A stretch of 42,364 bases of DNA from SVEL01 sp045123575 (GCA_045123575.1 JBGVKG010000072.1:1-42364); one strand, 5' to 3'. Shown: positions 32,501 through 40,710, numbered from the stretch's first letter. The notes: generated by a model not told the origin, from the sequence alone. Program-made: numbers and translations.

Positions 32501-33505
32501 TCATGCCCAAAATTTTGGAATGAATATTTCTTTATATTTTGTCACTGAATATTGGTCACTCATACCCGATATATAGTCGCAAACTACTCGCTCTGGTTCC
32601 TCGCCAAGCTCTTCTATAAGGTATGTAAATTCCTGTGGTAGCTTATCTCGATGATTAAGGTAATAGTCGTAAAGACTCTTAACCATACTCTCAGCTTTAG
32701 ACTCCTGACCCTTGGCAACAGGATTTTTATATACACTTTCAAACATATATGAACGAAGTCCCTTCATAGCCTTCTCCATATCTGGTGACATATATATATC
32801 ATCCTTATCCACACTATGCTCCACTATATCTCTTATGAGTCCGTCTAATCTGCTTTTCGTTGTTGTACCTAGTACGTCTGTAAACTCTTTAGGAATATCA
32901 CTCTCTGTTAATATTCCACCACGTATAGCATCATCTATATCATGATTAATATACGCTATTTTATCAGACAATCTTACAACCTTGCCTTCTAGTGTACAAG
33001 GATTGCCAGATGTACGATGGTTTAAGATACCATCTCTTACCTCTTTGGTAAGGTTTAAGCCTCTACCATCCTTCTCTAGTATCTCTACAACTCTTACACT
33101 CTGCTTGTAATGAGCGAACCCAACACTACACACATCATTTAAAGCACGCTCTCCTGCATGACCAAATGGAGTATGCCCCAAGTCATGGCCTAGCGAAATA
33201 GCCTCTACCAAGTCCTCATTTAAACTCAATGCTCTAGCTATAGACCTAGCTATCTGAGACACTTCCAATGTATGTGTAAGTCTTGTTCTATAATGGTCGC
33301 CCGCTGGTGCTAAGAAAACCTGTGTCTTGTGCTTCAAGCGTCTAAATGCCTTACAATGAATAATCCTATCTCTATCTCGCTGGTACACAGTACGCATATC
33401 GCACTGTTCCTCGTATCGTTCACGTCCCATAGAATCTTTACTATGTGCAGCATATTTACTTAGGGTTGTCTCTTCTATTTTTTCCCATTTTTCCCTAATA
33501 TTCAT
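32501..33505 (-). CDS. dgt: dGTP triphosphohydrolase-like protein
   Basis: HD-domain enzyme that splits dNTPs (classically dGTP) into nucleoside and triphosphate. In the 334 residues the metal ligands are visible: H78 (RLTHTLEV), H107-D108 (LGHDLGH) and the following H111, with THTLEVSQIARSIARAL typical of Dgt proteins; HKTQVFLAPAGDHYRTRL precedes it. It is shorter than E. coli Dgt (about 500 residues) and matches the Gram-positive type 2 group. GAGG ten bases before the ATG fixes the start. It opens the dgt-dnaG-rpoD group. Confidence 0.93.
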   Translation of the reverse strand: MNIREKWEKIEETTLSKYAAHSKDSMGRERYEEQCDMRTVYQRDRDRIIHCKAFRRLKHKTQVFLAPAGDHYRTRLTHTLEVSQIARSIARALSLNEDLVEAISLGHDLGHTPFGHAGERALNDVCSVGFAHYKQSVRVVEILEKDGRGLNLTKEVRDGILNHRTSGNPCTLEGKVVRLSDKIAYINHDIDDAIRGGILTESDIPKEFTDVLGTTTKSRLDGLIRDIVEHSVDKDDIYMSPDMEKAMKGLRSYMFESVYKNPVAKGQESKAESMVKSLYDYYLNHRDKLPQEFTYLIEELGEEPERVVCDYISGMSDQYSVTKYKEIFIPKFWA

Positions 33506-33551
33506 ATATATTCCTCATATCCTCAATATATTACAATTTTTTATAAATTTC

Positions 33552-34268
33552 CTATATATTTATGGCAGTATCTAGCGCTATCTCCATCATCTTTGTAAAT
33601 GATGTCTGTCTCTCCTCTGCTGTCGTAACCTCATTAGATACAAATGAATCTGATATAGTTAAAAGACACGCTGCTTTTTTACCAAGAGTAGCTGCATTAT
33701 GGAATAAAGCAAAGCTCTCCATCTCCACAGCCAGGCATCCCTTATCCTTATATAAATCCTTGTAATACTCTCCATCGCCTTCTCTGTAAAATACATCTGA
33801 AGAATGTATACATCCCTCATGAATATCTATTCCAAGCTTAGAGGCACTTGACTTAATTGCTTCATTTAACTCAGTGGATGGATATGTTTTATCCTTATCA
33901 TAGCCACTCTGAGTTCTTGCAAATGATGACTCTGAGTAGGCCTCTGTAGCCAATACTACATCATACACCTTTGCCTCCTCACAATATGAGCCTGCCGAAC
34001 CAATTCTGATAATGTTCTCTACATCATACTGGCTATACAATTCATAAGAATATATGCCGATAGATGGCATACCCATACCAGAACCCATTACAGACACTTC
34101 CTTACCTTTATATGTTCCTGTAAAGCCAAACATATTTCTTACATTATTAAATTTTGTCACATTCTCCAAAAAAGTATTTGCGATAAACTCCGCACGAAGT
34201 GGGTCACCAGGCATCAATACCGTTCTTGCTATTTGTCCCTTTGTTGCCTCATTATGTGGTGTTGCCAT
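33552..34268 (-). CDS. deoD: purine-nucleoside phosphorylase, DeoD type
   Basis: Phosphorolysis of purine (deoxy)nucleosides to base and (deoxy)ribose-1-phosphate. The 238-residue product shows ATPHNEATKGQIARTVLMPGDPLRAEFIA at the start in pieces, the phosphate loop MGSGMGMPSIGIYSYEL, IRIGSAGSY, and the nucleoside-binding AVEMESFALF and LTISDS segments, where the catalytic Asp of the DeoD group lies. GGAGGG before the ATG fixes the start. It is 46 bases upstream of dgt and could be co-transcribed. Confidence 0.96.
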   Translation of the reverse strand: MATPHNEATKGQIARTVLMPGDPLRAEFIANTFLENVTKFNNVRNMFGFTGTYKGKEVSVMGSGMGMPSIGIYSYELYSQYDVENIIRIGSAGSYCEEAKVYDVVLATEAYSESSFARTQSGYDKDKTYPSTELNEAIKSSASKLGIDIHEGCIHSSDVFYREGDGEYYKDLYKDKGCLAVEMESFALFHNAATLGKKAACLLTISDSFVSNEVTTAEERQTSFTKMMEIALDTAINI

Positions 34269-34417
34269 ATAATACCCTCCCTTTAAAAATTCAAGTTACA
34301 ATTACATTATATTGTACCACAATTTCGCAATTATTTCAACAAAACCACGCTTTTTATCTATTATTTTGTATTAACAACTGTCAAGGGGCAAAATTTTATT
34401 AATTACATCTTTTGAAA

Positions 34418-34450
34418 GTATATTTACGCAACTTTTAGCGCACTATTTAC
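34418..34450 (+). promoter_or_regulatory. possible sporulation-type promoter of sigG
   Basis: GTATA at 34418-34422 and CACTATTTA at 34441 are 18 bases apart, loosely like a sigma-F/G promoter. Weak resemblance only. No vegetative -10/-35 pair is clear here. Confidence 0.2.
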
Positions 34451-34493
34451 TTATGATTTTGAATCAAGTAATTGTGTAAAGGAGTGGTATTTT

Positions 34494-35273
34494 ATGTCTG
34501 TTTATAAAGTTGAAATATGTGGAGTAAACACCAGCAAACTGCCTATTCTTACTAATGCTGAAAAGGAAGCTCTATTCGACCGTATTGAAGCCGGTGATAA
34601 GGACGCTAGAGAACTATTTATTCAAGGAAATCTACGTCTCGTACTAAGTATAATCCAGCGTTTTGGTAATGCTGGTGAAAATATAGATGATTTATTTCAG
34701 ATAGGTTGTATTGGTCTCATAAAGTCTCTAGACAACTTTGACCGTAGCCTAGGAGTAAAATTCTCCACCTATGCCGTACCTATGATAATAGGAGAGATAC
34801 GCCGCTATCTTCGCGACAACAATAGCATTCGTGTATCCCGTTCTCTTCGCGATACTGCCTACAAGGCCATATATGCCAAAGAACATTTGACAAAAGTTAA
34901 TCAAAAGGAACCTACTATTATGGAAATAGCTGCCGAAATCGGCATCGACAAAGAATCTATAGCTATGGCATTAGATGCCATCCAAAGCCCTGTTTCTCTA
35001 TACGAACCTGTATTCAACGATGGTGGTGATACACTTTATGTTATGGACCAAATCAGTGATAAAAAAAGTAGCGAAGAAGCTTGGGTTGAAAATATCGCAT
35101 TAAACGAAGCTATCAAACGTCTACCGGAACGCGAAAAGAATATTATAGACTTACGTTTCTTTAAAGGCCGCACTCAGATGGAGGTAGCAGATGAGGTGGG
35201 TATAAGTCAGGCACAGGTCAGCAGGTTGGAGAAAAATGCACTAAAATCTATGCGTGCTTATTTGAAGGAATAA
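34494..35273 (+). CDS. sigG: forespore sigma factor sigma-G
   Basis: Late forespore-specific sigma factor that switches on spore maturation genes. The 259 residues start MSVYKVEICGVNTSKLPIL, matching the signature opening of Bacillus SigG (KVEICGVDTSKLPVL) closely enough to separate it from SigF and SigB. Regions 2 (DDLFQIGCIGLIKSLDNFD, VKFSTYAVPMIIGEIRRYLRDN), 3 and 4 (GRTQMEVADEVGISQAQVSRLEKNALKSM) are intact. AAAGGAG ten bases before the ATG fixes the start. In Bacillus sigG follows the spoIIG operon; here it stands alone between deoD and a toxin-antitoxin pair. Its presence suggests that the lineage sporulates or recently did. Confidence 0.95.
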   Translation: MSVYKVEICGVNTSKLPILTNAEKEALFDRIEAGDKDARELFIQGNLRLVLSIIQRFGNAGENIDDLFQIGCIGLIKSLDNFDRSLGVKFSTYAVPMIIGEIRRYLRDNNSIRVSRSLRDTAYKAIYAKEHLTKVNQKEPTIMEIAAEIGIDKESIAMALDAIQSPVSLYEPVFNDGGDTLYVMDQISDKKSSEEAWVENIALNEAIKRLPEREKNIIDLRFFKGRTQMEVADEVGISQAQVSRLEKNALKSMRAYLKE

Positions 35274-35358
35274 AATCGTATATAGTTTTTTTATAAGGGG
35301 AGATTATATTTTCCAAATATATTCTTCTCTTCCTTTTACATAATTCAACTATTCAACA

Positions 35359-35676
35359 TCATTCTTTTAATTTTGGATAGTAATCTTCTAAATGATGAAA
35401 AATCCCAACAATATAAACAATGTTGGTATCTACTCTATATATTATTATGTAATTCATATCTGGGATTATAGCTTCTCGATACTTTCTGCTACTTAAATAT
35501 TCATCCTTACATATAGGGAATTGAAATGGATTTTCTTGAATTCTATCGTAGATTTTTGACACACAATTAACTAAATGAGTTGCTGCCTGTTGGCTATTAT
35601 AATTATAAATTAAATGTTGAACCAAAACCTCAAATAACTCATCTGCTCTTTCTGTAATAATTAAATTATATGCCAT
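35359..35676 (-). CDS. RelE/ParE-family toxin
   Basis: A 105-residue basic toxin of the RelE/ParE superfamily. It has the N-terminal strand MAYNLIITERADELFEVLV, helices, and the C-terminal R-Y-R-x-x-I-I-P-D-M-N-Y-I-I-I-Y-R-V core ending IVGIFHHLEDYY. RelE toxins cut mRNA in the ribosome and ParE toxins poison gyrase; the sequence does not settle which. The start lies 11 bases inside the antitoxin gene with GAGG upstream, the usual antitoxin-first coupling. Confidence 0.87.
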   Translation of the reverse strand: MAYNLIITERADELFEVLVQHLIYNYNSQQAATHLVNCVSKIYDRIQENPFQFPICKDEYLSSRKYREAIIPDMNYIIIYRVDTNIVYIVGIFHHLEDYYPKLKE

Positions 35677-35926
35677 ACTTCATCCTCATTGCCTCTAATG
35701 CTTCTATGGCATTTTTAGTTTTTCCATCTTCTATCTGTTGCTCTGAAATCTCGATATTTTGATAAACATTAATGGTACTCATAATTTTTTCATACACCTC
35801 CATACTCATTATAACCATATCGCCATACCCATTCTTTGTAATATAAACAGGACCATCCGTCTTTTTGCATAACTCTGATATCTCGGATGTATTCTTTAAA
35901 TCTTTTATTGGTATTATCTGTGGCAT
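35666..35926 (-). CDS. Phd/YefM-family antitoxin
   Basis: An 86-residue antitoxin: the N-terminal Phd/YefM fold (IIPIKDLKNTSEISELCKKTDGPVYITKNGYGDMVIMSMEVYEKIM) binds DNA as a dimer, and the C-terminal tail (INVYQNIEISEQQIEDGKTKNAIEALEAMRMKY) should wrap the toxin. It neutralises the neighbouring toxin and represses the operon through the ATACCATAAT sites upstream. GAAGGTG lies six bases before the ATG. Confidence 0.9.
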   Translation of the reverse strand: MPQIIPIKDLKNTSEISELCKKTDGPVYITKNGYGDMVIMSMEVYEKIMSTINVYQNIEISEQQIEDGKTKNAIEALEAMRMKYGI

Positions 35927-35948
35927 ACGGTCACCTTCTTTCTCTTTT

Positions 35949-35977
35949 ATACCATAATGATACCATAATTATGGTAT
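35949..35977. promoter_or_regulatory. antitoxin operator sites
   Basis: ATACCATAAT occurs at 35949-35958 and 35960-35969, and the second copy forms an 18-bp perfect palindrome with ATTATGGTAT (35968-35977). Spacing of 11 bases puts both on one face of the helix. They cover the promoter of the toxin-antitoxin operon. Confidence 0.75.
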
Positions 35978-35984
35978 ATGTCAA
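35957..35984 (-). promoter_or_regulatory. promoter of the toxin-antitoxin operon
   Basis: Minus-strand TTGACA (35979-35984) and TATCAT (35957-35962) with a 16-base spacer that contains the palindromic operator. Confidence 0.65.
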
Positions 35985-36022
35985 CCATTTCATATGTCTA
36001 TATATTTTAAAATATACATAAA

Positions 36023-36052
36023 AGGTCGATTTAGTTAACACTAAATCGACCT
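36023..36052. terminator. terminator of thyX
   Basis: AGGTCGATTTAG (36023-36034) pairs with CTAAATCGACCT (36041-36052). A and T runs flank it on both sides, so it may also act on the opposite strand. Confidence 0.8.
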
Positions 36053-36069
36053 AAAAAACACAATTCTTT

Positions 36070-36747
36070 CTACACTTCCTTATAAGGCTTGCGTCCACAG
36101 CACTTTTTCTCAGTACAGTATCCAGCCACCTCACACTTTGGCATAAAGTAGTTATCTACCAAGTATGCCCACTCCTCAGAGTAATCTCTAAGAGCAGCCA
36201 TCAAATCATTCATAATCTGACGATACTCCCAGTAAGCTCTTGTGCAAAGGCGTACATGCGACATCTCTATAAGATTACGAACATTACGCTTATCTACTAC
36301 CTTTGTACCCATTCCTAATGGAAGAAGCATAGCTGCATCCTCTCTAGGGATACCGTATTCACCCTCAAGCTTGCTACAAGCTGCTGTGATAGCCTCCATA
36401 GTCTCTATATACAACTGCTTAGCTTCTTCATTTTTCTCAACCTTTGGTGGGATAACGTAAGAAAAATCCTTGTAGTTAATATATCTAGTACTAGCCTGAA
36501 GTCTAGTTGGTGCTCCACCGATATGTGTGTACCACTCTCTTATAACTCTAGCAGAATATCCGTCCAGTATCATCTCTACATTGACATATTCCATTACACG
36601 GTGATGTCCAGACTTGATACAATCAATTCCTCTGGCATAGTTCTTTTCCATATCATCTATATTGGCACCCCAGCATACACCGGCTCTTTGTCCCATAAGT
36701 GTTATAGGATTCTTTGGTGTTTCCTGGATAATTGTTATCTTTCCCAT
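36070..36747 (-). CDS. thyX: FAD-dependent thymidylate synthase, divergent type
   Basis: Makes dTMP from dUMP with methylenetetrahydrofolate, FAD and NADPH. The 225 residues have SGHHRVMEYVNVEMILDGYS (45-64) like the H-x-S-x-x-E-H region, then REWYTHIGGAPTRLQASTRY (70-89), where classical ThyX has RHR-x7-S followed by RY. Here the RHR triplet reads THI, with two extra residues before the S-x-R-Y. A Cys-rich tail (CEVAGYCTEKKCCGRKP) closes it. It is compact for the family and belongs to a variant group, so activity should not be taken for granted. GGAG before the ATG fixes the start; it stands alone between two terminators. Confidence 0.85.
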   Translation of the reverse strand: MGKITIIQETPKNPITLMGQRAGVCWGANIDDMEKNYARGIDCIKSGHHRVMEYVNVEMILDGYSARVIREWYTHIGGAPTRLQASTRYINYKDFSYVIPPKVEKNEEAKQLYIETMEAITAACSKLEGEYGIPREDAAMLLPLGMGTKVVDKRNVRNLIEMSHVRLCTRAYWEYRQIMNDLMAALRDYSEEWAYLVDNYFMPKCEVAGYCTEKKCCGRKPYKEV

Positions 36748-36875
36748 AGTACTTCTCCTTAATTATATATAAGTGCATATGCACATTTAATCACTAACAT
36801 ACAATATAACATTCCTTCGGTCTTTTTTCAATTAAAAGATATCCAATGAACACCCTTTTATAAAACTCGATATAT

Positions 36876-36908
36876 AAAAAGATGTATCCCGAAAGAATAC
36901 ATCTTTTT
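36876..36908. terminator. terminator of the ABC-2 operon
   Basis: AAAAAGATGTAT (36876-36887) pairs with ATACATCTTTTT (36897-36908); works on both strands. Confidence 0.85.
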
Positions 36909-36922
36909 CTCTCAAATGTTAT

Positions 36923-37714
36923 TTAAGAACCAGCACTCTCGTATGCTCTAAGTCCTCTATTCCAGAGTAATATTGCAAGCGAAAGAAGCACTGTAGCTAT
37001 GGCACTTCCAACTCCAAAGCAGAACCAAGGATTAGCTCCTCTTAGAATATAGCTTGCTGGATAGTAGGCAGTAAATGCAAATGGTATAATATATGTAACA
37101 ATATTCTTTACAAAGTTGCTATAAATAGTTACAGGATACTTTGCAAAATCGCTTGTCATATAGAATATCTGCAAGATACTTCCACTTGACTTTATCCATA
37201 AAGCTAAAGCTGCACCAGCTATCTTGATAGCAGCATATATAACAGTTCCAAATACAAAAGCAAGTAACATAAGCGACACTCTACCAAAAGTATAGTCAAT
37301 TCCAAGCTCAAGCGATGCTATAATCATAAGCACCACACCTGTAAGCAGCTCTCCCAATGCATCGAACTGTACCTCTTCCATAATAACATGGAGCAATGGA
37401 TTTATTGGTCTAGTCAAATACTTATCAAATGCGCCCTTTCTTACTATAAACCAAGACACCTTCCACAGATTATCTGTAAGCAAGTGGTCTAAGCCCTTTG
37501 GTATCAATGAGAATCCGTATATAAATATAATCTCGTAATACTTAAATCCCTGCAGATGTGGTATCTGCGAGAATATTATACTAATGAATACAATATTTGT
37601 AATCTGTCCTACCAAGAAGCTTGCCGCTCCTGTAAGGAAATCGATTCTGTACTCCATCAAACGCTTAATCTGCTGTACTACGAGAGTCTTGTATAATCTA
37701 AAAAATCTCTTCAT
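36923..37714 (-). CDS. ABC-2 type permease (second membrane subunit)
   Basis: A 263-residue protein with six hydrophobic segments and the conserved FVRKGAFDKYLTRPINPLLHVI motif (reads as IVRKGAFDKYLTRPINPL) shared by the COG3694-type permeases, whose partners are encoded next door. It starts four bases downstream of the first permease gene, with GGAGG before its ATG. The complex exports an unknown compound; members are often near resistance genes. Function rests on family and operon. Confidence 0.85.
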   Translation of the reverse strand: MKRFFRLYKTLVVQQIKRLMEYRIDFLTGAASFLVGQITNIVFISIIFSQIPHLQGFKYYEIIFIYGFSLIPKGLDHLLTDNLWKVSWFIVRKGAFDKYLTRPINPLLHVIMEEVQFDALGELLTGVVLMIIASLELGIDYTFGRVSLMLLAFVFGTVIYAAIKIAGAALALWIKSSGSILQIFYMTSDFAKYPVTIYSNFVKNIVTYIIPFAFTAYYPASYILRGANPWFCFGVGSAIATVLLSLAILLWNRGLRAYESAGS

Positions 37715-37718
37715 AATA

Positions 37719-38546
37719 TCAACCTCCCTGTACTGCCAGACGATTCTTCGCCCAGTTCCACATAAGCTTCGCTAATCCTATGAATACTAATACCCATATA
37801 AACTGCTTAGCCAATGCTATTGCCAAATCGACACCCTGTATCTTACCCATATATATCATAACAGGTGTATATACCATAGATGCAAATGGCAACTCCTTAA
37901 ATACCTGTCCTACAACATCTGGAAAGAATGCTAATGGGATAAGTGAGCCTGAGAAGAACTTTATTATGCTTCCCTTAAGGATACTAAATCCCCAAATATT
38001 CATTAACCAGAATGCCAGATATCCAAACAGCAGATTCAAGTAGAACGATAAAATGTAACTAAGTACAACACTTAGTAAGAAGCTTAAAAACATCAGTATG
38101 TTAAATGCCACATAACCTAGCGCAAAGTATCTATACACTTCCACACCTACCATAACTGGAAGGAATATAAACGCTGACATAACCATCTTGTCACCAAGCT
38201 CAGTTGCTAGCAAACTTAAATCTACATTTACAGGCTTTATCATACGCATGATGATATTACCCTCTCGTATCTCCTCCGCAAGTGCCTGCGTAGAATCTGT
38301 TCCTGTTAAGAAACCTACTATATTTGCCAAAAATACATATAGTGTCATATCAGTCATAGTAAAGCCCATAAATGTACTCTCACCAGATGCGGCAAATACT
38401 GCCTTCCATATGAAGTACATTACGAAGCAATACAATGTCTCGCCTAAGAAGAATCCAAAGAAGTTTAGCTTATATGCCATGGCACCCTGTGCACCAGCTC
38501 TGGCAAAACCACCATAGACTCTCTTAATATGTCCAAACCATTTCAT
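37719..38546 (-). CDS. ABC-2 type permease (first membrane subunit)
   Basis: A 275-residue membrane protein with six hydrophobic segments and the marker motif ALAEEIREGNIIMRMIKPVNVDLS (the I-x-x-G-x-I-x-x-x-L/M-x-K-P element of COG4587 permeases). It forms the transport channel with the next gene product and is powered by the ATPase encoded 15 bases upstream. GAGG before the ATG at 38546 sets the start. Substrate unknown. Confidence 0.86.
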   Translation of the reverse strand: MKWFGHIKRVYGGFARAGAQGAMAYKLNFFGFFLGETLYCFVMYFIWKAVFAASGESTFMGFTMTDMTLYVFLANIVGFLTGTDSTQALAEEIREGNIIMRMIKPVNVDLSLLATELGDKMVMSAFIFLPVMVGVEVYRYFALGYVAFNILMFLSFLLSVVLSYILSFYLNLLFGYLAFWLMNIWGFSILKGSIIKFFSGSLIPLAFFPDVVGQVFKELPFASMVYTPVMIYMGKIQGVDLAIALAKQFIWVLVFIGLAKLMWNWAKNRLAVQGG

Positions 38547-38560
38547 TCCTCGTCACCTCT

Positions 38561-39580
38561 CTATCCCTTGTAAAGACGTCTTATAATTTCCTCAATATCC
38601 GCCTCACTTACAGATATATCTTTAACAGTTATAGTACCAAGGATGTATGAAAGCATCTCAGATACCTGAACCTTAGATGAGTTAAACTTAACTACAGCCT
38701 TCTTGCCTTCTACCTTTATCTCCAAGTCATCATCTGACAAACCAAACTGCTTGTCAAATGCCAGCTTCGACATATCATCAGCAGACTTAAGGTTAATATG
38801 AATCTCTCTCATCTTGCCATATTTTTCCTTCATAGCATCCAGCTCACCATCGTAAACCTTCTTACCCTTATCAATCATAACGATACGCTTGCACAACAGC
38901 TCGATATCACTTAGATCGTGAGTTGTAAGAATGATAGTTGTTTTCTCATTCTTATTTATCTCTGCTATGGCCTTTCTGATGTTATCCTTTACTACTACAT
39001 CAAGACCTATGGTAGGCTCATCAAGGAAAAGAACCTTTGGACTATGTATCAGCGATGCTGCTATATCGGCACGCATTCTCTGTCCCAGCGACAATGTTCT
39101 AACTGGACTTGTTATGAACTCATCAAGCTCAAGAACCTGATTTAAGAAATCCATCTTCTCCTTAAATGCCTTATCTTCTATCTGATATATCTCCTTCAAC
39201 ACTGTAAATGTCTCAGATAATGGTAAATCCCACCAAAGCTGTGTTCTCTGGCCAAATACAACGCCTATCTCCTTAACATACTTCTTTCTGTTCTTGTATG
39301 GCACCTGACCATTGATAACAATCTCACCAGATGTAGGTGTAAGGATACCTGTAAGCATCTTTATCGCTGTACTCTTACCAGCACCATTTGGTCCTATGAA
39401 ACCTAATATCTCACCTTCCTCTACTGTAAATGAAATATCGTCAACAGCTTTTACTATCTCTACCTTCTTGTTAAAGAGCGACTTTACACTTCCCTTAAAG
39501 CCCGACTCTTTTACTACCTTCTTAAATTCCTTAGAAACGTTTCTAACGTCTATCATAATATTTTTCTTGTTATCACTCAT
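38561..39580 (-). CDS. ABC transporter ATP-binding protein for the ABC-2 exporter
   Basis: A 339-residue ATPase of the COG4586 type. Walker A GPNGAGKSTAIKML (near 72-85), Q-loop GVVFGQRTQLWWDLP (the WWDLP form marks this group), signature LSLGQRMRADIAASL, Walker B KVLFLDEPTIGLD, and H-loop TTHDLSD. The C-terminal 100 residues (INLKSADDMSKLAFDKQFGLSD..) form a regulatory domain. AAGGAG precedes the ATG. It lies 38 bases after the nucleotidyltransferase gene and heads the transporter genes. Confidence 0.93.
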   Translation of the reverse strand: MSDNKKNIMIDVRNVSKEFKKVVKESGFKGSVKSLFNKKVEIVKAVDDISFTVEEGEILGFIGPNGAGKSTAIKMLTGILTPTSGEIVINGQVPYKNRKKYVKEIGVVFGQRTQLWWDLPLSETFTVLKEIYQIEDKAFKEKMDFLNQVLELDEFITSPVRTLSLGQRMRADIAASLIHSPKVLFLDEPTIGLDVVVKDNIRKAIAEINKNEKTTIILTTHDLSDIELLCKRIVMIDKGKKVYDGELDAMKEKYGKMREIHINLKSADDMSKLAFDKQFGLSDDDLEIKVEGKKAVVKFNSSKVQVSEMLSYILGTITVKDISVSEADIEEIIRRLYKG

Positions 39581-39618
39581 AACGTTCTCCTTCTTCCCTA
39601 TTGTACTAAATATTGCTG

Positions 39619-40392
39619 TTAAATAACTTTCTTTAATTCTTCTATAATAACCTTTATATCGTCTGCTAAAGCCTCATTATTCTTAAACATATCAGCATAA
39701 AGTCTATTAAGATTTTCCTCGAAATTTGCTGGCAATATTTTGCACCATTGCTTGCACAGGGTTATCAATCTCTTCTCTCCTGGATGCGTCAATTCATTTA
39801 AAGCAAATAATACATCGAAATATGACTCCATAAACGCTGCTGTTCTATGATTTATGCTGATTAAATCACCTCTTTTAGTAGCCTTTACTATCTGCAGCTC
39901 ATACGCAGGCATAGCATCCGATAGTAGTTTCATATTCCTCTCAATTATATTATTCTTAAGTTCCTGAGGGTAAGCCACATCAAAGCGTTGCTTTGTAGCT
40001 TCAAGCCTTCCCTCTCTGTCGTAGATAATCTTGCAACTCTTTAGATTATGCCACATACATGTTGTGTAACCATTGTGCGGTTCATATTGCTCTACAACTG
40101 ATGCCACATCGTTTGAAAATTCATCTAAATTTCTATACAGAATATCAATATCTATGCCATTATTCAATACACAGTTATCCTCATATTCCCAGAAATGATT
40201 TCCAATCTCCATCACACTACAATACTTTGATAGTATTTCTCTTCTCTTATCCTCTGAAACGTCCCCAGTGCAATACAAATACACATCATAATCTGACTTC
40301 TCGTCGAAATTATCACCTGCTCTAGATCCTCCTAAGGCTATAGCCTCTACCTCATCTAACATTGATAATTCTCTAAATAATTCATTAATCAT
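39619..40392 (-). CDS. nucleotidyltransferase with DUF4037-type C-terminal domain
   Basis: A 257-residue protein. The MNT/KNT-type active site is plain: GGSRAGDNFDEKSDYDVYLY (21-40), where D34 and D36 are the metal ligands, and later DIDILYR supplies a third Asp. The C-terminal helical half (NLKSCKIIYDREGRL, DVLFALNELTHPGEKRL) matches DUF4037-type proteins, some annotated as aminoglycoside-type transferases. Substrate is unknown. First gene in the ABC-2 operon, behind a MerR-type promoter and AGGAGG, so it may respond to a toxic compound; that is inference. Confidence 0.82.
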   Translation of the reverse strand: MINELFRELSMLDEVEAIALGGSRAGDNFDEKSDYDVYLYCTGDVSEDKRREILSKYCSVMEIGNHFWEYEDNCVLNNGIDIDILYRNLDEFSNDVASVVEQYEPHNGYTTCMWHNLKSCKIIYDREGRLEATKQRFDVAYPQELKNNIIERNMKLLSDAMPAYELQIVKATKRGDLISINHRTAAFMESYFDVLFALNELTHPGEKRLITLCKQWCKILPANFEENLNRLYADMFKNNEALADDIKVIIEELKKVI

Positions 40393-40411
40393 ATTTTCCT
40401 CCTATCCCTTG

Positions 40412-40442
40412 ACTATACCCCATTCCCCAAGGGCAGAGTCAA
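40412..40442 (-). promoter_or_regulatory. MerR-type promoter of the nucleotidyltransferase/ABC-2 operon
   Basis: Minus-strand TTGACT (40437-40442) and TATAGT (40412-40417) are 19 bases apart, too far for normal sigma-70 use but the hallmark of promoters untwisted by MerR-family activators. The spacer CTGCCCTTGGGGAATGGGG is GC-rich and contains the partial dyad CCC-TT-GGG. No merR gene is in the window. Confidence 0.65.
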
Positions 40443-40463
40443 CATTTTTTACGTATTAAAATG

Positions 40464-40493
40464 AAAAAAGCACCGACAATTATATGTCGATGC
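40464..40493 (-). terminator. terminator of the short transcript
   Basis: Minus strand: GCATCGACA (complement of 40485-40493) pairs with TGTCGGTGC (complement of 40470-40478), one G-T pair, followed by six T. Confidence 0.85.
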
Positions 40494-40615
40494 GATTAAT
40501 AAAATGTATATATAAATATATTATCAAAAATAATACATAACTTATATCTCATCTATGCACGACATATACTTTATAAGACCTATACGCCTATAATCGTGCA
40601 TCTGATGTTACACCA

Positions 40616-40678
40616 TTACAAGCAAATATGTCCGTGGACCATATTCATTTTTTGTGTAGTTAATAAGTTACGCTTCAT
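40616..40678 (-). CDS. 20-residue small ORF
   Basis: Reads MKRNLLTTQKMNMVHGHICL, with AAAGGATGAG ahead of the ATG and a stop TAA. It starts about 26 bases after the predicted transcript start. Not hydrophobic enough for a membrane toxin. Translation is plausible but unproven; coding bias cannot be judged at this length. Confidence 0.35.
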   Translation of the reverse strand: MKRNLLTTQKMNMVHGHICL

Positions 40679-40710
40679 TTTATTCTCATCCTTTCTTTTA
40701 ATACTGACAA

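Larger units (their letters stand above)
40464..40704 (-). ncRNA. short independent transcript, sRNA or small-peptide mRNA
   Basis: A near-consensus promoter (40711-40739) and a clear terminator (40464-40493) bracket about 240 bases. Within lies a 20-codon ORF (40616-40678) and a hairpin: ATGCACGA (complement of 40594-40601 on the minus strand reads the 5' arm) with TCGTGCAT (complement of 40555-40562), the loop pairing again by TTATA/TATAA. It ends before the MerR-type promoter, so it is separate from the downstream operon. No known RNA family recognised. The remaining part of the gap to sfsA (40740-40853) shows only AT-rich sequence and a weak AGCC/GGCT stem. Confidence 0.5.

Noticed and set aside
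40493..40704. 6S RNA
   Set aside because: Length is near right, but the closed rod with a central bubble that defines 6S RNA is not visible.
40393..40704. Single attenuated leader for the nucleotidyltransferase operon
   Set aside because: A separate TTGACT-19-TATAGT promoter lies downstream of the terminator, so two units are simpler; read-through is still possible.
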